Origin: JACKEQ01 sp041389565
GTDB lineage: Bacteria > Myxococcota_A > UBA796 > GCA-2862545
Direction of reading: 5' to 3'
NCBI GenBank assembly: GCA_041389565.1
Contig: JAWKRP010000009.1
Coordinates: 62,001 to 126,000 of the forward strand
DNA length: 64,000 bases
Shown: positions 1 to 7,659 of the stretch, in pieces
Position numbering within the stretch: position 1 is the stretch's first letter
Layout: every line of letters starts with the position of its first letter
The notes under the pieces: model-generated
Databases searched by the model: none
The model's input: only the letters and a program-made list of their open reading frames with translations
What the model was told of the DNA's origin: nothing
Translations under genes and position numbers: made by a program

Positions 1-1190
1 ATGGAGGTCTCGCCGACCCCGTGCCCGGCACGCCCGATCCGCTGGAGCCCGCGCGACACGGCGCCCGGAGACTCGACCAGCACGACGAGATCGACCGCTC
101 CCATGTCGATCCCGAGCTCGAGCGAGCTGGTGGCGACGATGGCCGGCAGCTTGCCCTGCTTGAGCATCTCTTCGGTGGCGTTGCGCTGGGAGTGGCTGAT
201 CGACCCGTGGTGGGCGCGCACGAGATCTTCGCCGGCGAGCTCGTTCAAGCGCTGCGACAGCCGCTCGCACAACAGCCGACTGTTGGTGAACACGATGGTG
301 GAGCGGTGGGCGCGGATCAGCTCGAGGATCTTCGGGTAGACGGTGGGCCACAGGCCCTGCTGGAGGGTGTTCGCGCCCGAGGACGGCGCGCTGGGACCGG
401 AGCCCCCGACCCGCTGGAACTGCCCGTCGCCCCCCTTGGTGGCCGGGATGCCCGCGGCGATGGGCCGATCCATGTCTTCGACCGGAACGACGATGCGGAG
501 ATCGATGCGGGGCGGCTCACTGGTGTCGACGACGCGCACCTCACGGTCTCCGCCGAGGAAGCTGGCGACGAGCTCCAGCGGACGCTGGGTGGCGGAGAGC
601 CCGATGCGCTGGGGCTCCCGGTCGGTGAGGGCCGCGAGACGCTCGAGCGACAGGGCCAGGTGCGAGCCCCGCTTGCTCCCGGCCAGGACGTGGATCTCGT
701 CGACGATGATGGTCTCGATGGTGCGCAGGTTCTCGCGCGACTGGCTTCCGAGCAGCAGGTAGAGCGACTCGGGCGTGGTGACGAGCACCTCGGCCGGATC
801 GCGCGCCTGGAGGCGGCGGTCGCGCTGGGCGGTGTCGCCCGTGCGGATGTCGACGCGGATCGGACGCAGCGACCGACCGAGCCGCGTGGCGGCGTTCGCG
901 AGCCCGACGAGGGGTGCGCGGAGGTTTCGCTCGATGTCGTACACCAGCGCCTTGAGGGGGCTGATGTAGAGCACGCGCACGCCGGGCTCTGCGTCGATCG
1001 GGAGCCGTGTGAGCTTGTCGAGTGCGGCCAGGAACGCCGCGAGGGTCTTCCCGCTTCCGGTGGGGGCGAGCAGCAGCGCGTTGTCGCCCGCCACGATGTG
1101 CGGCCAGCCGGCCTCCTGCACGCGCGTGGGCCCCGCGAACGTGTCGCCGAACCACACCCGCGTGGCGTCTCCGAACCCCTCCAGTGCCAC
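1..1190 (-). CDS. lhr: Lhr-family DEAD/DEAH ATP-dependent helicase (N-terminal part; runs off the left edge)
   Basis: Large superfamily-2 helicase of the Lhr type, an ATP-driven 3'-5' nucleic acid translocase linked to DNA repair. About 396 residues are visible and show the ordered helicase motifs: motif I APTGSGKT, Ia ISPLKAL, Ib TTPESLY, II DEIH followed by the Lhr-typical VLAGSKRGSHL stretch, III SATQRP, IV IVFTNSRLL, V ATSSLELGIDMG and VI QRIGRAGHG. The winged-helix and Lhr-core C-terminal parts lie outside the window. I chose the GTG at 1190 because the protein then begins VALEGFGDATRVWF, just ahead of the Q-motif-like TRVQEAGW, and a G-rich stretch lies upstream. The frame stays open further upstream, so the start is uncertain. 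It is divergent from the membrane-protein gene at 1325, with 134 bp between them. Confidence 0.88.
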   Translation of the reverse strand, partial: MALEGFGDATRVWFGDTFAGPTRVQEAGWPHIVAGDNALLLAPTGSGKTLAAFLAALDKLTRLPIDAEPGVRVLYISPLKALVYDIERNLRAPLVGLANAATRLGRSLRPIRVDIRTGDTAQRDRRLQARDPAEVLVTTPESLYLLLGSQSRENLRTIETIIVDEIHVLAGSKRGSHLALSLERLAALTDREPQRIGLSATQRPLELVASFLGGDREVRVVDTSEPPRIDLRIVVPVEDMDRPIAAGIPATKGGDGQFQRVGGSGPSAPSSGANTLQQGLWPTVYPKILELIRAHRSTIVFTNSRLLCERLSQRLNELAGEDLVRAHHGSISHSQRNATEEMLKQGKLPAIVATSSLELGIDMGAVDLVVLVESPGAVSRGLQRIGRAGHGVGETS

Positions 1191-1324
1191 GCGAACCCCC
1201 GGACGGACTCCCCTAACGCCATGGTGCGCCGCTCCGGGGGGTCTGCTGACAGCGTCGTGGCAGGAGGGTCGGAAGTGGCGCGAGGGGAGGCCAGTCGCGG
1301 TGGTCCGGGGTTACACCCGGGGCC

Positions 1325-2950
1325 ATGGACTGGTCCGACTATCTGACGTTCAGCGCGAACGTCTCCCGGGGTGTCACCGAGGCCCACAAGGTCTACATCG
1401 CGGGGGGCGCGCTCATCCTGCTGATGGCGTGGCCCACGCTGGTGAAGCTGTCGAAGGAGGTGGCGACGGGGCTGCTCGTGCTGCTCGCGCTCGTGTCGAC
1501 CGCCAACTACCTGCGGTGGGGCCCCGAGCTGATCTCGGAGCGCGTCGATTCCTACGACGTCATCCACTACTACCTGAACGCGAAGTACTTCGACGAGCTC
1601 GGCTACCTCGACCTGTACCCGGCATGCCTGCTCGCCGACGCCGACAATGGCGGGCCCTTCTTCAAGAAGCAGGGCAACCGGTACATGGCGCAGGACGAGA
1701 ACGGGCACCACTACGAGACCGTCGCGCAGGGCATCGCCCGCGGGCGCGCGGTCCGCGACTCGAAGTTCACCCCCGAGCGCTGGAAGCAGTTCGAGCACGA
1801 CTTCCTGTTCCTGCAGCGCGAGGGAACCCCGATGGGGAACTCGCTGTGGAACGACATGATCCAGGACCACGGGTTCAACGGCACGCCCGTGTGGACGCTC
1901 CTGGCGCGTCCGTTCGCGGCACACGTCCCGGTCGAGTCGATCAAGATGCTGGGCTTTCTCGACGTGGGGTTGCTGCTGTTGGCGTTCGGAGCGGTCTTCT
2001 GGGCGTACGGTCCTGTCCCGACGCTGTGGTCGATCGTGTTCTTCACCGTGAGCTATTCGCTGCGGTGGCCCACGGTGAGCTGGGTCTTCCTGCGCTACGA
2101 CTACATCGCGGGCCTGCTCATCGCGATGGCCCTGCTGAAGAAGGAGCGGTACTACCTCGCCGGCTTCTTCGCGGGATGGTCCGCCACCCTCCGCCTCTTC
2201 CCTGCATTCTGGATGTGGGGGCCGCTGTCGAAGGGTCTGGCGGGGCTCGTCCGCAAGCAGGTGCATCGCCAGCTGCTCGTGTTCGCGCTCGGCTGGGTGG
2301 TCGTGGTGGGCATCCTCGAGCTCGGCGCCATCGTGCGCTTCGGGCCGTCCACCGTGATCACGCACATGGAGAACATGTCGGACCACAACCGCGCGGAGCA
2401 GCTGTCGTCGCGCCGCATCGGTCTGGCGCTGGCGCTGCCGTTCCGCGGTCCCTGGGAGGTGCGACACCCCCCCGACCCCGGGCGCGAGCCGTGCCGGTTC
2501 ACGCCGTGCCGGAACATCGAGACGTGGCGGAAGGCGGAGATCGGAGAGCAGAAGCCCGTTCGCTACGGTCTGGCGCTGCTCGTGATGATCGCGATGGGCT
2601 GGGGCCTGCGGAACTCCCGTGACGACGAGGCCTTCGGCTTCGGATTCATCCCGATCTTCCTGCTCACCACGATGAGCTACTACTACTACATCGCTCGTGT
2701 GACGCTGGCGCTCGTCCATGCGTCCGACCTCTCGAAGCTCCGGAACCAGGTGGGCCTGGTGATGCTGCTCGGCATCGAGCTGTTCTCGAACTGGTCGGAG
2801 TCGTCGTGGGAGGGGCACCGGGTGTTCCACATCGGGTACCTGTCGTGGGCGCTCGCGGTGTACGCGTTCGTGATGATGGGCATGATGCTGTGGGAGGCGC
2901 GCCTGGCAGACCCTTCCCGGCGGTCCGGCGCACGGACGACGGAGGCGTGA
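1325..2950 (+). CDS. Polytopic inner-membrane protein, possibly GT-C glycosyltransferase-like
   Basis: A 541-residue protein of unknown function with about ten predicted membrane segments, for example around residues 18-37, 45-63, 205-226 and the last 60 residues. A long polar loop between TM2 and TM3 (about residues 65-200) contains the phrase SYDVIHYYLNAKYFDELGY. The overall plan (early TM pair, large soluble loop with acidic and aromatic residues, then many TM helices) resembles polyprenyl-phosphate-dependent GT-C mannosyltransferase-like proteins, but I see no decisive catalytic motif, so the function is inference only. The stop is 1 nt from the start of the AIM24-family gene, which suggests co-transcription. 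The start ATG follows a GC-rich 134-bp divergent spacer. Confidence 0.75.
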   Translation: MDWSDYLTFSANVSRGVTEAHKVYIAGGALILLMAWPTLVKLSKEVATGLLVLLALVSTANYLRWGPELISERVDSYDVIHYYLNAKYFDELGYLDLYPACLLADADNGGPFFKKQGNRYMAQDENGHHYETVAQGIARGRAVRDSKFTPERWKQFEHDFLFLQREGTPMGNSLWNDMIQDHGFNGTPVWTLLARPFAAHVPVESIKMLGFLDVGLLLLAFGAVFWAYGPVPTLWSIVFFTVSYSLRWPTVSWVFLRYDYIAGLLIAMALLKKERYYLAGFFAGWSATLRLFPAFWMWGPLSKGLAGLVRKQVHRQLLVFALGWVVVVGILELGAIVRFGPSTVITHMENMSDHNRAEQLSSRRIGLALALPFRGPWEVRHPPDPGREPCRFTPCRNIETWRKAEIGEQKPVRYGLALLVMIAMGWGLRNSRDDEAFGFGFIPIFLLTTMSYYYYIARVTLALVHASDLSKLRNQVGLVMLLGIELFSNWSESSWEGHRVFHIGYLSWALAVYAFVMMGMMLWEARLADPSRRSGARTTEA

Positions 2951-2951
2951 G

Positions 2952-3677
2952 ATGGCCGGTGTGCTCGATCAGTTCATGGAGCTCGAAGAAGGCGAGCTCT
3001 CCAAGTACGTCGCCGACATCGAGGTGCAGGGCGTCATCGCGCAGGTGTGTACGGTCACGCTGAACCGCGGGCAGACGCTCTGGGTGTCGCGCGGCTCGCT
3101 CCTGGCGTACTCCGAGGGCATCGAGTGGACGCTCAAGGTGCCCGGCGGGGTGGGGAAGGCCCTGGGCCGGATGATGACGGGCGAGGGCGCGGCGCTCGTG
3201 TTCGTCACGTGCACGGCTGACGGCGCTACGGTCCTCCTTGCGGCCAACATGCCCGGAAAGCTCGCCACGTGGGACCTCGCGCGCGGCAGCATCACGTGCA
3301 CGAGCGGCTCGTTCGTGGCCGCGATGGGCGACGTCGACATCAGCGTCACGATGGCGAGGTCGGCAGGCGCGATGTTCTTCGGCGGCGCGGGGCTGTTCCT
3401 GCAGCAGCTGTCGGGCTCGGGCGTGGCCCTGATCAACGGCTCGGGCGACTTCATCGAGCGGAAGCTCGGCGCGGGCGAGAAGCTGCTCGTCAGCACGGGG
3501 AACCTGGCGGTGTTCAGCTCCGACGTGGGCTACGGCGTTCGCGGCGTGGGCGGCTGCCGGAAGATGGCGTTCGGCGGCGAAGGGCTGTTCATGACCGAGC
3601 TGGTCGGTCCCGGCTGGGTGATGCTGCAGAGCCTCAAGAAGCTGCCGCCGCAGCGCGGGAAGCCGGGGCCGCAGTAG
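2952..3677 (+). CDS. AIM24 / TIGR00266 family protein
   Basis: A 241-residue protein of the AIM24 (DUF124) family, a beta-prism-like fold named after a yeast mitochondrial protein; bacterial members have no settled biochemical role. The family signature is clear near the C-terminus, in GGEGLFMTELVGPGWVMLQSL, and in the central glycine-rich segment FFGGAGLFLQQLSGSG with the following GEKLLVSTGNLAVF. There is no signal peptide, so it is probably cytoplasmic. A GGAGG ribosome binding site precedes the ATG, and the upstream stop codon lies 1 nt away, so it is almost certainly in an operon with the membrane protein at 1325. Confidence 0.85.
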   Translation: MAGVLDQFMELEEGELSKYVADIEVQGVIAQVCTVTLNRGQTLWVSRGSLLAYSEGIEWTLKVPGGVGKALGRMMTGEGAALVFVTCTADGATVLLAANMPGKLATWDLARGSITCTSGSFVAAMGDVDISVTMARSAGAMFFGGAGLFLQQLSGSGVALINGSGDFIERKLGAGEKLLVSTGNLAVFSSDVGYGVRGVGGCRKMAFGGEGLFMTELVGPGWVMLQSLKKLPPQRGKPGPQ

Positions 3678-3714
3678 CGGGGAACCGCTCCGGACGGGTG
3701 GTGTCGGGGAGCCC

Positions 3715-4461
3715 ATGCTCGCTCTCCTGCTCGCCTGCTCCTGGATCCCTGTGTCAGCATCAGACGATGCCCGCGGCGTGGATGGGGCGTCGGTCCAGAC
3801 GGGCCGCGAGGCGGGGAAGGGGCCCGAAGCGCCCGGTCGGTCGGAGGTCCCGGCGGAGTCGTACGCGGATCTCCGGGCGGCGCTGGCCCGCGATCGCACG
3901 GAGCTCGCGCAGCTCGATCGGTCGGTCGCCCGGGTGCGGGCCCGCGAGCGGCTGACGGACGCCGTTCGCGACGGCCTCGCGCCGCGGTGGTTCGGGACCC
4001 CATGGGCGTTCTACGGCACCTCCACCACGCCCGGAGAGGGGACCATCGCGTGCGGGTACTTCGTGTCGACGGTCCTCCAGCACGCGGGGTTGCGCGTGGA
4101 GCGGGTGAAGATGGCGCAACAGCCGAGCGAGTACATCGTGAAGACGTTCGCCGACGAGCCGCAGATCCGGCGGTTCCGGAAGGGCGACCGCGCGGCCGTG
4201 AAGGCCTGGGTGCAGACCCAGGACGACGGGCTTTACGTGGTCGGGCTCGACTACCACGTGGGCCTGCTGGTGAAGCGCGGCGACACGGTGGAGCTGTGCC
4301 ACAGCGGGTTCACGGGCGACCAGGTGGTGGTGTGCAGCGACCCTCTCGTAGACGACGGCTTCATCAGCCGGTACCACGTGGTGGGGCCCGTGCTCACGGA
4401 CGAGGTCGTGGATGCGTGGCTCGATGGGGCCGCCATCCCGACGTTCACCGGAGGGTCGTGA
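3715..4461 (+). CDS. Secreted NlpC/P60- or CHAP-like cysteine peptidase/amidase (putative)
   Basis: A 248-residue exported protein. The N-terminus MLALLLACSWIPVSA is hydrophobic and includes LLAC, which could be a lipobox or simply part of a signal peptide. A short charged helix follows (about residues 45-80). The C-terminal half has the layout of papain-like cell-wall hydrolases: a Cys in GTIACGYFVSTVLQHAG at the start of a helix, later a His in DYHVGLLVKRGDTVELCHSG, and a YHVVGP strand near the end. Families of this type cleave peptidoglycan peptides, but the substrate here is inference. GGGGAG lies just before the ATG, 37 nt after the AIM24 gene. It converges on the HNH gene, with 5 nt between the stops. 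Confidence 0.6.
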   Translation: MLALLLACSWIPVSASDDARGVDGASVQTGREAGKGPEAPGRSEVPAESYADLRAALARDRTELAQLDRSVARVRARERLTDAVRDGLAPRWFGTPWAFYGTSTTPGEGTIACGYFVSTVLQHAGLRVERVKMAQQPSEYIVKTFADEPQIRRFRKGDRAAVKAWVQTQDDGLYVVGLDYHVGLLVKRGDTVELCHSGFTGDQVVVCSDPLVDDGFISRYHVVGPVLTDEVVDAWLDGAAIPTFTGGS

Positions 4462-4466
4462 GGATC

Positions 4467-5063
4467 TCAGACGCCGAGCAGGACGTCGACTTCGAGGCCC
4501 AGCGACGCTTCCAGAGCGGACGGGAAGGCGAGGAAAGCGCGGTGGTCGGCGAGCCAGTCGAGAGCTGCGCTCCCCTCCAGACGCGCAAGCCCGAACAAGC
4601 TCCGCAACCTCTCGACGTGGGCCTTCCGCTCGATCACGACCTCGGAGTGGTTGAACCCGAGGTAGTCGATGAGCGCCTTTGCTGCTGCATCATCCGGGTT
4701 GCGCGCGAAGAACATGTGGTCGGCGGAGTCATAGACGACACGCTCGGCGACCGCGCCGGGAACCTGAAACCATCGGTCCCCGAGCAAGGTGGCGTCGAAC
4801 AAGCGTTCCGACCGACGCTTTCGCTGGTTCACCTTCTGTAGCACCCCGTACCAGTTCAGGGGACCATCGGCGTCGGTTCCCTTCAGGGCCGGGTCGAAGT
4901 GCTCGACCGCCGCCGTGTGGAGTGGATTCACATGGGCCTCGCTGTAGGCGCAGAAACCACACTGGTCGGTGAGGAGCTGTTCGAGGAGGCGCTCGTTGTG
5001 ACCGCCCGGCCTGTAGCGCATCGTGCGCGTTGCCGAGTTCGCACCCTTCCCGAGGAACCTCAC
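4467..5063 (-). CDS. HNH-type nuclease, PtuB-like (TIGR02646-like) effector
   Basis: A 198-residue protein beginning VRFLGKGANSAT at a GTG whose bases overlap the TGA of the upstream ATPase (GTGA), so the two are translationally coupled; this decided the start over longer upstream options. It carries a C-x2-C (CGFCAYSE) followed by VEHFDP, as in the PtuB nuclease of Septu and the related retron-associated HNH proteins. The distal helices (AAAKALIDYLGFNHSEVVIERKA in general layout) also match those proteins. At the position where PtuB usually has a second zinc-binding Cys pair after N-W, this protein reads NWYGVLQKVNQRKRR and lacks it. The likely role is nucleic-acid cleavage controlled by the ATPase during phage infection; that is inferred from family context, not shown here. 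Confidence 0.7.
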   Translation of the reverse strand: MRFLGKGANSATRTMRYRPGGHNERLLEQLLTDQCGFCAYSEAHVNPLHTAAVEHFDPALKGTDADGPLNWYGVLQKVNQRKRRSERLFDATLLGDRWFQVPGAVAERVVYDSADHMFFARNPDDAAAKALIDYLGFNHSEVVIERKAHVERLRSLFGLARLEGSAALDWLADHRAFLAFPSALEASLGLEVDVLLGV

Positions 5064-6388
5064 GTCTCGAACCGGTAGGCTCGCCCGATCAACGCTGCCT
5101 GCTCCAGAAGCGATTGGCGCTTCCCGGCGTCCTGCTCGACGCGGATCCGGGCCTTCAGGTCGACGTACTCGGCCCACTTCCGGCGCCCTTCGGGACCCAT
5201 GACCTCGGCGAGGTTGAAGTCCTGGCGGAGCACGTCGTTCGGGTCGTCACCCTTCGGGGCGATGCCCTTGTGGACCGAGACACTGGCATCTCCGTTCCAG
5301 TCGAGCACGAGCCGCTCATGGGGGGCGAACTGCGCTGCGACGATGGGGCTGTGGGTGGCGACGAAGAGCTGCGTGTTGGGGCCGACCAGCGTGTCGTACA
5401 CCTCCATCAGATCGAACAGGAAGTCTGGGAACAAGCTGTTCTCTGGCTCGTCTACGAAGACGAACGCCGAGTCGATGGAACGGTTGAAGTACAACAGGAA
5501 GAGGTGGCCCACACGGAACAGGAAGTTCCGGATGCCTGTGCTCAGCGCGCCGTACGGGATGCGCTCGTGGGTGCCTTTGAGCCGGATGTAGGCCTGGAGA
5601 TTGTCGGTGAGCTGGACGGGTATCCGGGCGTTCTCTCGGTCGAACTCCAGCCCTGCAGGCGCGAGGATCCGGTTCCAGAGTCCGGCGAGCGCTTCGAGCG
5701 GGTCGGGATGGAGGGTGTCGAACTCCCCGAGTAGCTGCTTCTTGGTCTTCTCGAGGTTCTCGGGCCGGGTCTCGAACTCCTGGCGGTCCGATTCCCGCTG
5801 CTTGATGTGCCAGACGAGAACCTTCCACATCTCGTTCACGGTGTCCGTGCTGATGCGATGCTCGGGTTGGAGCCGGTCGCCGAGCTTCAGGGCGCCATCG
5901 ACGGTCGCCTCGGGAACGTCGCTCACCACCATCGCGTCGTTCGTTCGCGACTCCGCGGGGGCGAACACGAGGAGGTCGGGTCTCCAGGACGATAGGTCCC
6001 GCATGTCGACGGGTCCGTGGTCGTTGAACACCCGAACTCGTTCGGCCTCGGTGAGGCCCGGGGCGAATCCCAGTTGCACCAACCGCTGGGAATCCGAGTT
6101 CAGATACCACCTGTCGTACGGCCGCTCCGAGCCAGATCGCTGGAACTGCAGGTGGCAGAGCGATTCGTCGTCTCGCACCAGCTCAGCGCCGTGCAGCCCA
6201 GCTCCCTCGGGCGTACCGAGCGCCACGTGCCGGGAGATCTCGCGGAGGAGGGTCGTCTTGCCCGTTCCGTTCGGGCCGATGATGCACACCCGATTGCACA
6301 CGTTCCCATCGGGACCGGTGAGATCGAGATCGATGTCCTGGAACTGCTGGAACGCTGCGAGACGGAGGCGCTTGAGACGGGTCGGCAT
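5060..6388 (-). CDS. AAA/ABC-type ATPase, PtuA-like partner of the HNH nuclease
   Basis: A 442-residue ATPase of the RecF/SMC/OLD-like class. Visible motifs are Walker A IIGPNGTGKTTLL (near residue 36), an ABC-signature-like LSTGIRNFLF, Walker B FVFVDEPENSLFP, and the H-loop/switch VATHSPIVAAQF. There is no nuclease (TOPRIM) domain C-terminal to it, which separates it from OLD proteins and fits PtuA of the Septu defence system. In Septu the ATPase assembles with the PtuB HNH nuclease and is thought to sense a change in nucleotide level during infection. Here its stop codon overlaps the start of the HNH gene. The pair is bordered by the fadA terminator-like hairpin on one side and a convergent gene on the other, so it forms a self-contained cassette. 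No retron-like gene is next to it. Confidence 0.78.
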   Translation of the reverse strand: MPTRLKRLRLAAFQQFQDIDLDLTGPDGNVCNRVCIIGPNGTGKTTLLREISRHVALGTPEGAGLHGAELVRDDESLCHLQFQRSGSERPYDRWYLNSDSQRLVQLGFAPGLTEAERVRVFNDHGPVDMRDLSSWRPDLLVFAPAESRTNDAMVVSDVPEATVDGALKLGDRLQPEHRISTDTVNEMWKVLVWHIKQRESDRQEFETRPENLEKTKKQLLGEFDTLHPDPLEALAGLWNRILAPAGLEFDRENARIPVQLTDNLQAYIRLKGTHERIPYGALSTGIRNFLFRVGHLFLLYFNRSIDSAFVFVDEPENSLFPDFLFDLMEVYDTLVGPNTQLFVATHSPIVAAQFAPHERLVLDWNGDASVSVHKGIAPKGDDPNDVLRQDFNLAEVMGPEGRRKWAEYVDLKARIRVEQDAGKRQSLLEQAALIGRAYRFET

Positions 6389-6431
6389 GAGCAGAACCTA
6401 CCAGTTGGGACCCGACTTCGGCATCGCCGCG

Positions 6432-6469
6432 CCACGGCGTCGAGGGGCACGAACCCTTCGACGCCGTGG
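6432..6469. terminator. Strong hairpin downstream of fadA
   Basis: Arms CCACGGCGTCGAGGGG (6432-6447) and CCCTTCGACGCCGTGG (6454-6469) pair over 16 positions with one mismatch around a 6-nt loop. The hairpin begins a few bases after the stop of the minus-strand thiolase gene and before the ATPase start. There is no T-run on either strand, so it may be a transcript-end stabiliser or a non-canonical terminator rather than a classical intrinsic terminator. Confidence 0.55.
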
Positions 6470-6474
6470 AGTCG

Positions 6475-7641
6475 CTACTTCGCGTTCACGTTCTCGAACA
6501 CCGCCGCCGCGCCCATGCCGCCGCCGATGCACATCGACACGATGCCGTAGCGGGCATTGCGGCGCTTGAGCTCGTGGAGCAGGGTGGCGGTCATCCGCGC
6601 GCCGGTCGCGCCGAGCGGGTGACCGAGCGCGATGGCGCCGCCGTTCGGGTTCACCTTCGCGGGGTCGATGCCGAGCTCGCGCACGCAGTACAGGGCCTGC
6701 GAAGCGAACGCCTCGTTGATCTCGAACACGTCGATGTCGTCGAGGGTGAGCCCGGCGGCCTCGACCGCCTTCGGGATCGCGTACAGCGGACCGACGCCCA
6801 TGATCTCGGGCGGCACGCCCACGACCTGGTACGCGCGGAGCACGCCCAGCACGGGGAGCCCACGCTGCTCGGCCTTCTCACGGTCCATGATCACGACGGC
6901 AGCGGCCCCGTCGGACATCTGCGACGACGTCGCCGCCGTGACGCTGCCCGTGGCCTTGAACGCCGTGCGGAGCTTGCCGAGCGACGCCACGTCGGAGGCA
7001 CGCGGGCCCTCGTCGGTGTCGAAGGTGATGTCCTTCCACTGGCCGTCGGCGAACACGCGCGTCTGGAGCGGCACGATCTCGTCCTTGAACCGGCCGGCCT
7101 CGATGGCGGCGAGCGCACGGGCGTTCGACTGCACGGCGAAGGCATCCTGCTGCTCGCGGGTGACCTCGAACCGCTCGGCCACGTTCTCGGCCGTGATGCC
7201 CATCGGGGTGTACGCCTCGGGGCGCTCCTCCATGAGCTTGGGGTTCGGGCTGGGCTTCTGGCCGCCCATCGCGATCTGGGTCATCGACTCGACCCCGCCC
7301 GCGAGCACGGTGTCCTGCCAGCCCGCCATGATGGCCGACGCGCCCTGAGCGATGCTCTGGATGCCGCTGGAGCAGAACCGGTTGATGGTGACGGCGGGCA
7401 CCTCGTCGGGGATGCCGGCCATGAACGCGCTGATACGCGCGACGTTCATGCCCTGCTCGGCCTCGGGCATGGCGGTGCCGATGACGACGTCATCCAGCTC
7501 GGAGGCATCGATGCCGGCGCGGTCCACCGCAGCGCGGAGCACGGCTGCGAGGAGGTCGTCCGGGCGGGTGTCCTTGAGGGCACCCTTCTTGGCTTTTCCG
7601 ACGGCGGTACGCACCGCGGAGACGACTGCGACTTCACGCAT
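6475..7641 (-). CDS. fadA: Acetyl-CoA acyltransferase (3-ketoacyl-CoA thiolase)
   Basis: A 388-residue thiolase that catalyses the last step of beta-oxidation, CoA-dependent cleavage of 3-ketoacyl-CoA to acetyl-CoA and a shortened acyl-CoA. The nucleophilic Cys is in NRFCSSGIQSI (near residue 90), the catalytic His in GGAIALGHPLGATGAR, and the second Cys in MCIGGGMGAA close to the C-terminus. The length is normal for the family. It lies 18 nt downstream of the FadN-like gene on the same strand; the pair forms the hydratase/dehydrogenase-plus-thiolase unit of the trifunctional complex. The start ATG (MREVAVVSAVRTAVG) is the standard thiolase N-terminus. Confidence 0.96.
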   Translation of the reverse strand: MREVAVVSAVRTAVGKAKKGALKDTRPDDLLAAVLRAAVDRAGIDASELDDVVIGTAMPEAEQGMNVARISAFMAGIPDEVPAVTINRFCSSGIQSIAQGASAIMAGWQDTVLAGGVESMTQIAMGGQKPSPNPKLMEERPEAYTPMGITAENVAERFEVTREQQDAFAVQSNARALAAIEAGRFKDEIVPLQTRVFADGQWKDITFDTDEGPRASDVASLGKLRTAFKATGSVTAATSSQMSDGAAAVVIMDREKAEQRGLPVLGVLRAYQVVGVPPEIMGVGPLYAIPKAVEAAGLTLDDIDVFEINEAFASQALYCVRELGIDPAKVNPNGGAIALGHPLGATGARMTATLLHELKRRNARYGIVSMCIGGGMGAAAVFENVNAK

Positions 7642-7659
7642 GGTTGATTCCCTGGATGA

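Noticed and set aside
317..2830. An 837-codon minus-strand frame spanning the helicase and membrane-protein genes
   Set aside because: It is antisense to a clear membrane protein, and its C-terminal part reads the helicase gene in the wrong frame.
4467..6388. Retron or other third component next to the ATPase/HNH pair
   Set aside because: No reverse transcriptase and no ncRNA-like region is present; both sides are occupied by unrelated genes.
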